DNA from: Bacteroidales bacterium
Lineage (GTDB): Bacteria; Bacteroidota; Bacteroidia; Bacteroidales; UBA12170
Direction: 5' to 3'
Length of the DNA: 54,033 nt
NCBI GenBank assembly: GCA_021157585.1
Contig: JAGGWH010000156.1
Location: 1 to 54,033, forward strand
The notes under the pieces are model-generated. The model made no database searches and was not told the DNA's origin. It saw nothing but the letters and a program-made list of their open reading frames with translations. Shown here one piece after another: positions 35,137 to 44,190 of this stretch. Within the stretch, counting starts at the first letter, position 1; each line of letters opens with the position of its first letter. Position numbers and translations under genes: made by a program.

Positions 35137-36369
35137 TTATCCAAAAAACAAATAAGCAATAAAAATAGCAGCTATAATTCCTGCAAAATCGGCAATTAAA
35201 CCGGCTGTTACTGCATAGCGAGTATTTTTAACAGAAACAGAACCAAAGTAAACAGCGAGAATATAAAAAGTGGTATCTGTTGCGCCTTGGAAAGTGGCGG
35301 CTAATCTCCCCGCAAAAGAATCAACACCGTAAGTTGTCATCGTTTCTATCATCATTCCTCTAGCACCACCTCCGCTTAATGGTTTCATAAAAGCAGTTGG
35401 CAAGGCAGCAACAAAATCGGTATTAACACCTAAAAAAGCAAAAAATGTTCCAATCCCATTCACCATATAATCTAAAGCTCCCGAAGTACGAAAAACGCCA
35501 ACCGCAACTAAAATAGCTACCAAGAAAGGAATAATTTTTATGGCAATTGTAAAGCCTTCTTTTGCGCCTTCGATAAAAGTATCGTAAACATTTACTTTTT
35601 TTCTAATCGCCATCAAAAGAAACAAAGTGATAATGCTAAACAGAATTACATTGGCAATTACTGTAGAATAAACAGAAGCTTGTGTTTGTGGAAGTGCCAC
35701 AAATAAATAGATGATTCCTGCAACTAAAGTGGAAAACCCGCCGAGATAAGCAAGTATTGTTTTATTGAAAAGGTTTATTTTTTGATATACAGAAACGGCA
35801 ATAATCCCCGCAAGTGTAGAGAAAAAAGTAGAAAGTAAAATGGGTAAAAAGATATCGCTAGGGTTGGCAGCACCCAATTGTGCGCGGTATACCATCACAC
35901 TAATAGGGATAAGTGTAAGTCCCGAAGTGTTTAAAACCAAAAACATAATCATTGCATTGGAAGCCGTATCTTTCTTGGTATTGAGCTCTTGCAGTTGCTC
36001 CATTGCTTTTAATCCCATTGGAGTTGCGGCATTATCGAGGCCGAGCATATTGGCTGCCAAGTTCATCATAATGCTTCCGTTTACGGGATGATTTTTTGGA
36101 ATTTCTGGGAATAATTTTTCAAAAAAGGGACCGACAGCTCTGGATAAAAGACGAACAACACCACCCTTTTCTCCTACTTTCATTAATCCAAGCCAGAGAG
36201 TCATTACACCTGTTAAGCCTAAAGAAAGTTCAAAACCTGTTTTGGCATTAGCGAAAGTGCTATTCATAATAGCAGGGAAAATCTCTGTGTCGCCAAAAAA
36301 AATCAAGCGAATAAGTGCAATAACAAAAGCCGAGAGAAAAAAGAAAATCCAAATATAATTTAAGGCCAT
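35137..36369 (-). CDS. SpmA/SpmB-like nucleoside-recognition (Gate domain) membrane protein
   Basis: This 410-residue protein has about ten membrane helices in two Gate-domain halves like a fusion of SpmA and SpmB. The N-half holds NLAANMLGLDNAATPMGLKA and the C-half AALPTAFMKPLSGGGARGMM, both signature segments of this family. In Bacillus these proteins dehydrate the spore core; the function in non-spore-forming Bacteroidota is unknown, though relatives are thought to be small-molecule transporters. I chose ATG 36369 over a TTG at 36384 because the TTG overlaps the -7 element at 36389-36382. Confidence 0.9.
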   Translation of the reverse strand: MALNYIWIFFFLSAFVIALIRLIFFGDTEIFPAIMNSTFANAKTGFELSLGLTGVMTLWLGLMKVGEKGGVVRLLSRAVGPFFEKLFPEIPKNHPVNGSIMMNLAANMLGLDNAATPMGLKAMEQLQELNTKKDTASNAMIMFLVLNTSGLTLIPISVMVYRAQLGAANPSDIFLPILLSTFFSTLAGIIAVSVYQKINLFNKTILAYLGGFSTLVAGIIYLFVALPQTQASVYSTVIANVILFSIITLFLLMAIRKKVNVYDTFIEGAKEGFTIAIKIIPFLVAILVAVGVFRTSGALDYMVNGIGTFFAFLGVNTDFVAALPTAFMKPLSGGGARGMMIETMTTYGVDSFAGRLAATFQGATDTTFYILAVYFGSVSVKNTRYAVTAGLIADFAGIIAAIFIAYLFFG

Positions 36370-36381
36370 TACTTTTTTTAA

Positions 36382-36389
36382 CAAAGATA
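36382..36389 (-). promoter_or_regulatory. -7 element TATCTTTG of the SpmA/SpmB-like gene
   Basis: TATCTTTG ends 12 nt before the ATG at 36369. It is back to back with the plus-strand element at 36414, so a 57-bp region serves two divergent genes. Confidence 0.6.
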
Positions 36390-36413
36390 AAAATTTACAA
36401 TTCTAAATTGCCG

Positions 36414-36421
36414 TATCTTTG
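36414..36421 (+). promoter_or_regulatory. -7 element TATCTTTG of the small gene and queA
   Basis: TATCTTTG ends exactly 4 nt before the ATG at 36426, so the predicted mRNA has no leader. Confidence 0.65.
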
Positions 36422-36425
36422 CCGC

Positions 36426-36674
36426 ATGCCAACAAAAGAAGCTTTTTTACAATTATCTACTGTGCAGCAAATGGTGCTGATTATGGAAAAGGGCTATGCT
36501 TTATTGGTTAGAAAAGAAAATCCTTTAAACATTAAATTATTTGAACTGAATGGTTTTTATGTTGAAGTGAAATATCATTTTATTGAAAACAAAATTGTTT
36601 CGATAGAGCTTGTTAATCTCGAAGATGTTACTGACGATTATTTAGCTAATATTCAAATTGATAACTTATTCTAA
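36426..36674 (+). CDS. small conserved-looking protein of unknown function
   Basis: This 82-residue protein has no motif I recognise. It reads as a compact alpha-plus-beta domain: a helical first half (FLQLSTVQQMVLIMEKGYALL), three likely beta strands (FELNGFYVEVKYHFIENKIVSIELVNL) and an acidic tail. It has its own promoter element and precedes queA by 8 bp, so the two are cotranscribed. The TTG at 36408 is inside the promoter and is not the start. Confidence 0.65.
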   Translation: MPTKEAFLQLSTVQQMVLIMEKGYALLVRKENPLNIKLFELNGFYVEVKYHFIENKIVSIELVNLEDVTDDYLANIQIDNLF

Positions 36675-36682
36675 AACAATCA

Positions 36683-37906
36683 ATGCACAAACCCGATACA
36701 GTTTCTATTGAGCATTACGATTATCCCTTACCACAGGATAAAATTGCACAATATCCCTTATCCAAAAGAGACGAATCAAAATTATTGGTTTATAATACCA
36801 CTCCTCAAACAGCTAAGTTTGAATCTCTTGCCGATTTTTTGCCCGAAAAATCACTCTTGATTTTTAATGATACCAAAGTTGTTCAGGCTCGCTTAAATTT
36901 TCAAAAAGAAAGTGGAGCTGCCATTGAAATTTTTTGTTTAGAACCCCATGAACCTACTCGAGAAATTCAAGAAGCCTTTCTTTTAAAGGAAACATCTGTT
37001 TGGAAATGTTTGGTGGGAAACAGGAAAAAATGGAAAAGTGGTATTTTAAAAATGGATTTTGAGCTTAATGGAGAAAAAGCACAATTAACTGCAGAACGAT
37101 TGGGTGATATTGAAGAATCTTCTTTTATTCGTTTTCGTTGGCTACCTAAAAATTTTACTTTTTCTGAAATTTTAGAACAAAGCGGAAAAGTACCCTTGCC
37201 TCCTTATATGCACCGTAAAGCAGAGGATGAAGATCGTAAGCGTTATCAAACTATTTATGCTCAATATGATGGTTCCGTTGCGGCACCAACAGCCGGTTTG
37301 CATTTTACAGATACTGTTTTTAATAGTCTTAAAAAGAAGTCTATAAGCTTCGATTATGTCACTCTACATGTTGGAGCGGGTACATTTAAACCCGTATCAA
37401 GTAAAACTGTTAGTGAGCATCAAATGCATAAAGAACAAATATTAGTTAATCGCAGCCTGATAGAAAAGCTAATCAATAAAACAGAAAAATCTTTAATTGC
37501 CGTTGGAACAACAAGCATAAGAACACTCGAAAGTCTATTTTGGTTAGGAACAAAAATGTACTACTTCCCTAATCAGGAAAACTATGTTCTAAGTCAGTGG
37601 GAGGCTTACGACCTATCTGAAAAACCCTTATTATCCCGAGAGAAAGCTTTAAATAGTATTCTTAATTATCTCGACAAAAAGCAAGAAGATGTATTTCATT
37701 CCGAAACTCAAATATTAATAGGTCCGGGTTACGAATTTCAAATTATTGATGCTATGATTACCAATTTTCATCAACCTAAAAGCACTTTATTATTATTAAT
37801 TTCAGCTTATCTTGGTGATGCATGGAAATCTATTTACGATTATGCTTTAAAAAATGATTTTCGTTTTTTAAGTTATGGTGATAGTTGTCTGTTTATCACG
37901 CATTAA
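36683..37906 (+). CDS. queA: S-adenosylmethionine:tRNA ribosyltransferase-isomerase
   Basis: QueA transfers the ribose part of SAM to preQ1 in tRNA to form epoxyqueuosine. Conserved stretches include YDYPLPQDKIAQYPL, RDESKLLVY, FNDTKVVQARL, SVAAPTAGLHFT, TLHVGAGTFKPV and ITNFHQPKSTLLLL. At 407 residues it is longer than the ~350-residue E. coli enzyme, with extra residues in the middle and near LNSILNYLDKKQED. It follows the small gene by 8 bp. Confidence 0.95.
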   Translation: MHKPDTVSIEHYDYPLPQDKIAQYPLSKRDESKLLVYNTTPQTAKFESLADFLPEKSLLIFNDTKVVQARLNFQKESGAAIEIFCLEPHEPTREIQEAFLLKETSVWKCLVGNRKKWKSGILKMDFELNGEKAQLTAERLGDIEESSFIRFRWLPKNFTFSEILEQSGKVPLPPYMHRKAEDEDRKRYQTIYAQYDGSVAAPTAGLHFTDTVFNSLKKKSISFDYVTLHVGAGTFKPVSSKTVSEHQMHKEQILVNRSLIEKLINKTEKSLIAVGTTSIRTLESLFWLGTKMYYFPNQENYVLSQWEAYDLSEKPLLSREKALNSILNYLDKKQEDVFHSETQILIGPGYEFQIIDAMITNFHQPKSTLLLLISAYLGDAWKSIYDYALKNDFRFLSYGDSCLFITH

Positions 37907-37989
37907 ACCGCATTTTTATCTCTTTTTACAATTACTGTTATTTTATAAACAATTATCTGATTTCTGATTTGAAATTCACGAAGTTTATA

Positions 37990-37997
37990 TACATTTG
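37990..37997 (+). promoter_or_regulatory. -7 element TACATTTG of the proline dehydrogenase gene
   Basis: TACATTTG lies 37 nt before the ATG at 38035. Confidence 0.6.
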
Positions 37998-38034
37998 CAA
38001 AATAATTTACCAAATAAAAAGAAATATTAAAAGG

Positions 38035-38946
38035 ATGTTTAACAAATTAATAGCAGGCATTTTACCGTATATGCCACAAAAATTGGTTTGGCAATTTTCC
38101 AAAGAATATATTGCCGGAGAAACACTTCAACAAGCAATTACAGTTGCAAAGGCATTAAATGCCGAAGGTTTATTAACCACATTAGATGTTTTAGGAGAAT
38201 TTATTGAAAATTTAGATGAAGCAGAAGCTAATAAGCAAGAATATCTTAATGTTATAGAAACGGCAGAAGCAGAAAAGATAAATGGTAATTATTCCTTAAA
38301 ACCAACTTCTTTTGGTTTATTAATTGATAAAGAAGTTGCCTATAAACATATTAGAGAAATTGTTGCTAAAGCAGCTTCTTACAATAATTTTGTTCGTATT
38401 GATATGGAAGATTCTCCTTGTACGGATATGGAAATAGAGTTGTTTAGAAAGCTTAAAGCTGAATTTCCGAAAAACGTTGGTTTGGTAGTTCAATCTTATA
38501 TGCGTCGTACTCTTGATGATGTTAAAGGTCTAACAGATTTAAACACTTCTGAAAACCCTTTGAATTTTCGTTTATGTAAAGGTATTTATGTTGAACCGGT
38601 AAGTGTTGCTTATAAAAAATACGAGGAGGTAAATGAGCATTTTCTAAAGAACTTAGATTATATGCTAGAACAAAAAATGTATCCTGCTATTGCTACACAC
38701 GATAAACCCTTGGTTGAGGGAGCTTACAGGCTACTCGATAAATACAAGCCTTCTAAAGATGAGTATGAATTTCAAATGTTATATGGAGTAACACCGGCTT
38801 TACGAAAATCTATTGTAGAAAAAGGGCATAAAATGCGTATTTATGTTCCTTTTGGAAAAGATTGGTTTGGTTATTCTACTCGTCGTTTAAAGGAAAATCC
38901 CAAGATGGCAAGCTTAATTATTAAGGCTATTTTTGTAAAAGGATAA
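38035..38946 (+). CDS. proline dehydrogenase
   Basis: This 303-residue protein is the stand-alone FAD-dependent proline dehydrogenase (PutA TIM barrel) that oxidises proline to pyrroline-5-carboxylate. Seen are YIAGETLQQAI, ALNAEGLLTTLDVLGE, RIDMEDSPCTD, VVQSYMRRTLDDV, FRLCKGIYVEP, ATHDKPLV, FQMLYGVTP and YSTRRLKENP, the last being the family signature. I place the start at ATG 38035, downstream of the promoter element; an upstream in-frame TTG near 37885 would add 50 unrelated residues and overlap queA. Confidence 0.93.
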   Translation: MFNKLIAGILPYMPQKLVWQFSKEYIAGETLQQAITVAKALNAEGLLTTLDVLGEFIENLDEAEANKQEYLNVIETAEAEKINGNYSLKPTSFGLLIDKEVAYKHIREIVAKAASYNNFVRIDMEDSPCTDMEIELFRKLKAEFPKNVGLVVQSYMRRTLDDVKGLTDLNTSENPLNFRLCKGIYVEPVSVAYKKYEEVNEHFLKNLDYMLEQKMYPAIATHDKPLVEGAYRLLDKYKPSKDEYEFQMLYGVTPALRKSIVEKGHKMRIYVPFGKDWFGYSTRRLKENPKMASLIIKAIFVKG

Positions 38947-38988
38947 GATACATCTAATTATTGTGCATCTTTAATTTTTCAATTATTA

Positions 38989-40527
38989 TTAGTTTCCCCA
39001 GCTTTCTCTATCTAAACTTCGGTATTGGATAGCTTCTGCCAAATGATGATTTTGAATATTTTCGGAATTATCTAAGTCAGCTATTGTACGAGAAACTTTT
39101 AAAATACGGTCGTAAGCTCGAGCAGATAATTGCAGTTTCTCCATTGCGTTTTTTAGTAACTGATACCCATCTTTTTCGAGTTTACAATATTGCTGCATTT
39201 GTTTTGTATTCATTTGTGAGTTTGCATGCATTCCCTCTAATTTCTTAAAACGTATTTCTTGTATTTTTCTGGCTTTAATAACACGTTCTCTAACGACTTC
39301 GCTTTTTTCAGAAATCGGCGATTCAGCAAGATCGCGAAAAGGAACAGGAATTACTTCTATTTGAATATCAATCCTGTCTAATAGAGGACCCGAAATTTTA
39401 TTTAAGTATTTTTTTACAACACCCGGAGCACAAACACATTCTTTTTCAGGATGATTATAATATCCGCAGGGACAAGGGTTCATAGCAGCCACAAGCATAA
39501 AATTAGATGGATATTCTATAGAAATTTTAGATCGGGAAATTCGTACTTTTCTATCTTCCATAGGTTGGCGCATAACCTCTAAAACAGTGCGTTTAAATTC
39601 AGGTAATTCGTCTAAAAACAAGACTCCGTTTTGAGCTAAACTAATCTCTCCTGGCATAGGATAACTTCCGCCTCCAACGAGTCCGGCATCAGAGATTGTG
39701 TGATGAGGAGCTCTGAACGGACGAATGGAGATAAGCGAATCGACATTTCCTAAATTTCCGGCTACAGAATGTATTTTTGTTGTTTCTAACGCTTCCTTTA
39801 AGTTAAGTGGCGGTAAAATACTTGGAATTCTTTTAGCGAGCATTGTTTTACCTGCTCCCGGAGGTCCGATAAATATAACATTATGTGATCCGGCTGCGGC
39901 AATTTCCAGAGCTCGTTTAATATTTTCCTGTCCTTTAACATCGGAAAAATCAAATTCATAATCACTTAATTGAGAATAAAACTCCTTTCGGGTATCTACC
40001 AAAGTAGGTTTTAATTCTTTCTTACCATTAAAGAAATCTATGGCTTCAGAAATATTCTCGATTCCATAAACATCTAAATTATTTACTATTGCTGCTTCTT
40101 TAGCATTTTTTAAAGGGAGAATAAAGCCTTTAAACCCTTCTTCTCTTGCTTTTATGGCTATTGAAAGAGCCCCTTTTATTGGTTGCAAACCACCATCGAG
40201 TGAAAGTTCACCCATAATTAAATAATTCCCAACAGTATTATTTTTTATCTGTCCCGAAGCCGCCAAAATACCAAGAGCAATAGTTAAATCGTAGGCTGAA
40301 CCTTCTTTTCTAATATCGGCAGGAGCCATATTTACAACTATTTTCTTACCCGGAATTTTATATCCAATATGTTTTAATGCAGCTTCTATACGTTGGTGAC
40401 TTTCACGGACAGCATTATCAGGTAAGCCAACCAAATACCAATTGATTCCCTGTTCTATACTTACTTCTACAGTAATGGTAATAGCATCTACACCAAGAAG
40501 TGCGCTACCAAATGTTTTTACTAGCAT
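38989..40527 (-). CDS. Mg-chelatase-like AAA+ protein ComM/YifB
   Basis: This 512-residue protein has an N-terminal Lon-protease-like domain, a central AAA+ domain with Walker A GPPGAGKTM, HTISDAGLVGGG and Walker B VLFLDELPEF, a cysteine-rich insertion (CPCGYYNHPEKECVC) and a Mg-chelatase C-domain. ComM helicases extend heteroduplex during natural transformation and act in recombination. The length is normal. Its -7-like element overlaps the start codon region; the hybrid kinase gene lies 64 bp upstream on the same strand. Confidence 0.93.
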   Translation of the reverse strand: MLVKTFGSALLGVDAITITVEVSIEQGINWYLVGLPDNAVRESHQRIEAALKHIGYKIPGKKIVVNMAPADIRKEGSAYDLTIALGILAASGQIKNNTVGNYLIMGELSLDGGLQPIKGALSIAIKAREEGFKGFILPLKNAKEAAIVNNLDVYGIENISEAIDFFNGKKELKPTLVDTRKEFYSQLSDYEFDFSDVKGQENIKRALEIAAAGSHNVIFIGPPGAGKTMLAKRIPSILPPLNLKEALETTKIHSVAGNLGNVDSLISIRPFRAPHHTISDAGLVGGGSYPMPGEISLAQNGVLFLDELPEFKRTVLEVMRQPMEDRKVRISRSKISIEYPSNFMLVAAMNPCPCGYYNHPEKECVCAPGVVKKYLNKISGPLLDRIDIQIEVIPVPFRDLAESPISEKSEVVRERVIKARKIQEIRFKKLEGMHANSQMNTKQMQQYCKLEKDGYQLLKNAMEKLQLSARAYDRILKVSRTIADLDNSENIQNHHLAEAIQYRSLDRESWGN

Positions 40528-40529
40528 AA

Positions 40530-40537
40530 CAAATTTA
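40530..40537 (-). promoter_or_regulatory. possible -7 element TAAATTTG at the comM-like gene start
   Basis: TAAATTTG fits TAnnTTTG but ends only 2 nt before the ATG at 40527. It may be chance or mark another leaderless start. Confidence 0.35.
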
Positions 40538-40591
40538 TTTAAGAAGATATTGAACTGCTTATGCAGATTATTTACGAATCAAGATATATTT

Positions 40592-41728
40592 TTAATCTGT
40601 ATGTTTCCTGAATTTAGCAGTAAAACAAAAGCGAGTTCCATCGTTTATTTTACTACTAAAAGTAAGGTCACCGCCCAAAAGGTTGGCTAAATTTTTGGCA
40701 ACAACTAAACCCAAACCGCTTCCTCCATATTTTTTTGTAATACTTTGATTAAGTTGAGAAAAAGGCTTAAACAAATCAATTTGTTCTTCTTCCGGTATAC
40801 CAATACCATTATCGTGAACGCAGGTTTTAATCAAAAAATGATCTGAAGTTTCTTCTAATAAATCAACTGTCAGCTTTATTAGTCCGTTAGTAGTAAATTT
40901 ATTGGCGTTACCAATAAGATTTAGTAAGATTTGTTTATAACGAAGTGTGTCGCCTAAAACATTTTCAGGAATACTAGAGTCTACTTCTAATTCAATCTTA
41001 TTAGATTGTGTTTTACATAAAATTTTATTTGCTTTTATAATAAGCTGAAGCTCTTTTCTTAATTGTAGAGGTTCTTCAACAATATTCAAAGCAAAAGATT
41101 CCATTTTACTTAAATCAAGCAAATCGTTAAGTAGATTATACATATGATGAGCCGAGAAATCAATCATTTCCATTCTCTCCATCCATTTGGGAGAAAGCTC
41201 TTTAGAGTCGAGTAAATCTACAATTCCTATAATGGCACTAAGTGGATTTCTAATTTCATGACTTATCTTAGCCAGAAACATCATCTTTTCTTCTTTAGCT
41301 TTTTCAGCTTCATTTTTTGCTACCTCTAATTCTATTTTGGATTTCTCGAGTTGTAGAAATACCTTTACTTTTGATTCTAAAATCTTGAGGTTAACAGGTT
41401 TTACGATATAATCGACAGCACCTGTTTCATAACCTTTAAAAATACTGCTATCGTCGAAATAAACCGCTGAAATAAAAATAATCGGTGTGTGACGATTACT
41501 CTTTGCAATATGAATTAATTTTGCCAGTTCGAAGCCATTCATTTCGGGCATATGAACATCAAGAATAAGTAAGGCAAAATCATATTCTTGAGTTAAATTA
41601 TAAGCTTCTATAGAGCTGGTAGTTGTTATAATTTCAGCATCTAAATGCTTTATTGAGCCGGAAATTCTTAAAATATTTTCGGGTAAATCATCGACAACTA
41701 AAATGCGAGGTTTTTTTTGCGTTTCCAT
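40592..41728 (-). CDS. response regulator-histidine kinase fusion protein
   Basis: This 378-residue protein has an N-terminal receiver domain (Asp57 in LILDVHMPEM), a coiled-coil linker (about 120-150) and a kinase core: His157 in AKISHEIRNPLSAI, an N box (NLIGNANKFT), G1 (DNGIGIPEEE) and G2 (GSGLGLVVAKNLA). No transmembrane or other sensor domain is present, so it is cytoplasmic and takes its input through the receiver or another kinase. No cognate regulator is next to it. It has its own -7 element at 41756-41749. Confidence 0.92.
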   Translation of the reverse strand: METQKKPRILVVDDLPENILRISGSIKHLDAEIITTTSSIEAYNLTQEYDFALLILDVHMPEMNGFELAKLIHIAKSNRHTPIIFISAVYFDDSSIFKGYETGAVDYIVKPVNLKILESKVKVFLQLEKSKIELEVAKNEAEKAKEEKMMFLAKISHEIRNPLSAIIGIVDLLDSKELSPKWMERMEMIDFSAHHMYNLLNDLLDLSKMESFALNIVEEPLQLRKELQLIIKANKILCKTQSNKIELEVDSSIPENVLGDTLRYKQILLNLIGNANKFTTNGLIKLTVDLLEETSDHFLIKTCVHDNGIGIPEEEQIDLFKPFSQLNQSITKKYGGSGLGLVVAKNLANLLGGDLTFSSKINDGTRFCFTAKFRKHTD

Positions 41729-41748
41729 AAACGGAGTTTAAACACTAC

Positions 41749-41756
41749 CAAAGGTA
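41749..41756 (-). promoter_or_regulatory. -7 element TACCTTTG of the hybrid kinase gene
   Basis: TACCTTTG lies 20 nt before the ATG at 41728. Confidence 0.6.
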
Positions 41757-41828
41757 GAGAAAAAATTCCAAATTTGCATAATCATTATTATAACGATTGG
41801 AAAATAGAGTTAACAGACTAAGTTAATT

Positions 41829-42695
41829 TTATTTTGCGAAAGACGCGTGTTTAAAACGTCGGTGCGACCATAAATAATATTCAGGAGCATTTTTAATGTC
41901 TTCTTCCATTAAGCGAATATATTCGGAAGTTATCCAACCATCTTCTGTTTCTTGAGGGGAAACGGTAATAGGGATAATTTCTGCGGTATATTTACTTCTT
42001 GCGATTTTTTTAATTCTACCATAAAAAACGGGTAAATTATATTTTTTGGCATAAGCTTCCGGACCGATAAAAAAGGGAACCTCTTTACCTAAAAATACAG
42101 CGCGGTATTTATAATCTTTGCGTGGCGATTGGTCAGACATCAGACAATTAACAAATTGCGTTCCTTTTTTATTATAGCGTACAAGTGTGCTGGCTGCCTT
42201 TTTCGACGGAACAACTTTAAAGCCATAGCGTTCTCGGTTTGTCACCATAAGTTTATCAAAAATACGGTTGCTTAAAGGTGTATATGCTGCCCAACTTAAT
42301 ATTTTTGTAATTTTTCTCAAATAAAAAAGCCATTCCCAGTTTCCATAATGACCGGTAACCATCATTAAGCTTTTACCGGCTTTAATTTGTTCAAGAGCTA
42401 AATGTTCGTTAATATAAACATAGCGTTTTTGTAATTCTTTTTCGGATATGCTAAGTGTTTTTAACGATTCTATCAGAAAATCAGCAAAATGCTTAACAAA
42501 TTTTTTGGCAATTTTTTTGTTTTCTTTTAAAGAATTATTGGGAAAGGCTATAGATAAGTTACTTAATATCACTTTTTTACGATATCCAATAACATAATAA
42601 AGTAATAAATATAAAAAATCAGAAATTAGATGTAAACACCAAAATGGTAGCCGTGACAATAGTTTTAAAAATACGAAAATAATTTTATAGGCCAT
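41829..42695 (-). CDS. lysophospholipid / lipid A acyltransferase, LpxL-like
   Basis: This 288-residue protein fits the LpxL/LpxM (HtrB) acyltransferase family that adds secondary acyl chains to lipid A. An N-terminal hydrophobic segment anchors it to the membrane, and GHYGNWEWL holds the HX4(D/E) catalytic motif. SDQSPRKDYK and FLGKEVPFFIGPEAYAKKY match later family motifs, and the tail WSHRRFKHASF is conserved. I chose ATG 42695 over a TTG 6 nt upstream. It follows the L-threonine dehydrogenase-like gene by 14 bp, the same transcript being likely. Confidence 0.88.
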   Translation of the reverse strand: MAYKIIFVFLKLLSRLPFWCLHLISDFLYLLLYYVIGYRKKVILSNLSIAFPNNSLKENKKIAKKFVKHFADFLIESLKTLSISEKELQKRYVYINEHLALEQIKAGKSLMMVTGHYGNWEWLFYLRKITKILSWAAYTPLSNRIFDKLMVTNRERYGFKVVPSKKAASTLVRYNKKGTQFVNCLMSDQSPRKDYKYRAVFLGKEVPFFIGPEAYAKKYNLPVFYGRIKKIARSKYTAEIIPITVSPQETEDGWITSEYIRLMEEDIKNAPEYYLWSHRRFKHASFAK

Positions 42696-42709
42696 TAACA
42701 ATAATGCAT

Positions 42710-43669
42710 TTACTCAATTTCTCCTAATTTCTTTTTTACGCCATCAAGCATTGACTGTGTAAGCTCGGGTAGATTATATTTATATTCTAATCCCCAATCG
42801 GCTTTAGCTACACTATCGTCGATAGTGGCCGGCCAAGAATTAGCAATAGCCTGACGAAAATCCGGCTCATAATCAATTTTAAAATTTGGAATATGCTTTT
42901 TAATTTCTTCTGCAAGTTCTTGCGGGTTAAAACTAATGCCGGCAACATTGTAACTAGAGTGCAAACTAAGCTTTTCTTTATCGGCTTCCATTAAATCGAT
43001 AGTGGCTTTTATGGCATCCTCCATAAACATCATTGGCAACTTAGTTTCTTTTGATAAAAAAGAAGTGTAACTGCCTTTTTTAACCGCGTCATAAAAAATC
43101 TCAACAGCATAATCGGTTGTTCCGCCTCCGGCTTCTGTTTTATACGAAATTAAGCCGGGATAACGGATGCTCCTGACATCAACACCATAACGTTTATGAA
43201 AATATTCGACCCAACGTTCGCCGGCAAGTTTACTAATTCCGTAAACGGTATTTGGTTCGGTAATGGTATATTGTGGTGTGTCAAAACGTGGTGTTGAAGG
43301 TCCAAAAACAGCAATAGAACTTGGCCAAAATACTTTTTTAATAGCGTCTACCTCTTTTGCCAAATCTAGAATATTCATCAAAGAACGCATATTTATATCC
43401 CAAGCTTGTACGGGGATTTTTTCGGCATTTCCCGATAATACAGCAGCAAGATGGTAAATTTGAGTAATCTTATGTCTAATTACAAAATGAATAAGACGAT
43501 TACCATCCATAACATCAAGTATTTCGAAAGGACCGCCATTAACAATATCTTCGGAAGCTTGTTTTATATCAGTAGCAAATACTCTTTGCGTTCCATAACG
43601 TTTCCGTAGTTCCACAACCAATTCCGATCCAATTTGTCCGGCGGCTCCAATTACCAAAATATTTTCCAT
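42710..43669 (-). CDS. SDR-type L-threonine 3-dehydrogenase-like protein
   Basis: This 319-residue extended SDR protein closely resembles the NAD-dependent L-threonine dehydrogenases of Bacteroidota. It has the Rossmann GAAGQIGSEL motif, the catalytic YGISK (Tyr/Lys) and the long GLISYKTEAGGGTTDYAVEI-type C-lobe. It oxidises L-threonine to 2-amino-3-ketobutyrate. FWPSSIAVFGPSTPRF is the segment with the active-site Ser/Thr. It is the middle gene of a unit with the PNPOx-fold protein (27 bp upstream) and the acyltransferase (14 bp downstream). Other epimerases are possible but less likely. Confidence 0.87.
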   Translation of the reverse strand: MENILVIGAAGQIGSELVVELRKRYGTQRVFATDIKQASEDIVNGGPFEILDVMDGNRLIHFVIRHKITQIYHLAAVLSGNAEKIPVQAWDINMRSLMNILDLAKEVDAIKKVFWPSSIAVFGPSTPRFDTPQYTITEPNTVYGISKLAGERWVEYFHKRYGVDVRSIRYPGLISYKTEAGGGTTDYAVEIFYDAVKKGSYTSFLSKETKLPMMFMEDAIKATIDLMEADKEKLSLHSSYNVAGISFNPQELAEEIKKHIPNFKIDYEPDFRQAIANSWPATIDDSVAKADWGLEYKYNLPELTQSMLDGVKKKLGEIE

Positions 43670-43696
43670 AGGTTTATATGTTTTAATTGTGTTTTT

Positions 43697-44158
43697 CTAA
43701 AATCCGTAGGCTCTACCTTCCATCTTATTAACAGGCACTTTTATTAACTGAACCTCCTCGAGAGAAGGTTTACTATATTTAAATTCTTTTGGAGAATAGT
43801 TTTTCATAAAATGGTGAAGTAAGCTTCGCTTTTCTTCGATATCATCAATAAAGTTTACTTTTCCATAAACCAATACAGAACGGTATTTCATGCTCCAACT
43901 ACAAGCAACATTTTCATTCTGCCAATATAATTGATGGTCGGTACTAAAAACAATACAAACATTAGGATTGTGTTTTAGTATATCTATTTTTTTTCCTTGC
44001 TTTGCTCCATGCAATAATACGGTATTGTCGGCAAAACCAAAATTCATCGGAAGAACGTAAGGTTTATTTTCTTTATCAACCATAGAAACATAACAAACGT
44101 TACAATTTTGAATAATATCAAGAAGATCACGTTGGTTATTTAGTACTCTGTTTTTCAT
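43697..44158 (-). CDS. PNPOx-fold flavin-binding protein
   Basis: This 153-residue protein belongs to the pyridoxamine 5'-phosphate oxidase-like split-barrel family: NVCYVSMVDKENKPYVLPMNFGF, then VLLHGAKQGKKIDILKHNPNVCIVF, and SMKYRSVLVYGKVNFI. Such proteins bind FMN and reduce nitro compounds or other substrates; the NimA-type resistance proteins are close relatives. The start is ATG 44158; an upstream in-frame alternative start 42 nt before it overlaps the -7 element. It heads the three-gene unit with the threonine dehydrogenase-like gene. Confidence 0.83.
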   Translation of the reverse strand: MKNRVLNNQRDLLDIIQNCNVCYVSMVDKENKPYVLPMNFGFADNTVLLHGAKQGKKIDILKHNPNVCIVFSTDHQLYWQNENVACSWSMKYRSVLVYGKVNFIDDIEEKRSLLHHFMKNYSPKEFKYSKPSLEEVQLIKVPVNKMEGRAYGF

Positions 44159-44182
44159 ATTTCTCTGATGAATTTTATCTCG

Positions 44183-44190
44183 CAAAAGTA
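44183..44190 (-). promoter_or_regulatory. -7 element TACTTTTG of the PNPOx-led unit
   Basis: TACTTTTG lies 24 nt before the ATG at 44158 and about 80-130 bp from the AGTATACT palindrome array. Confidence 0.6.
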
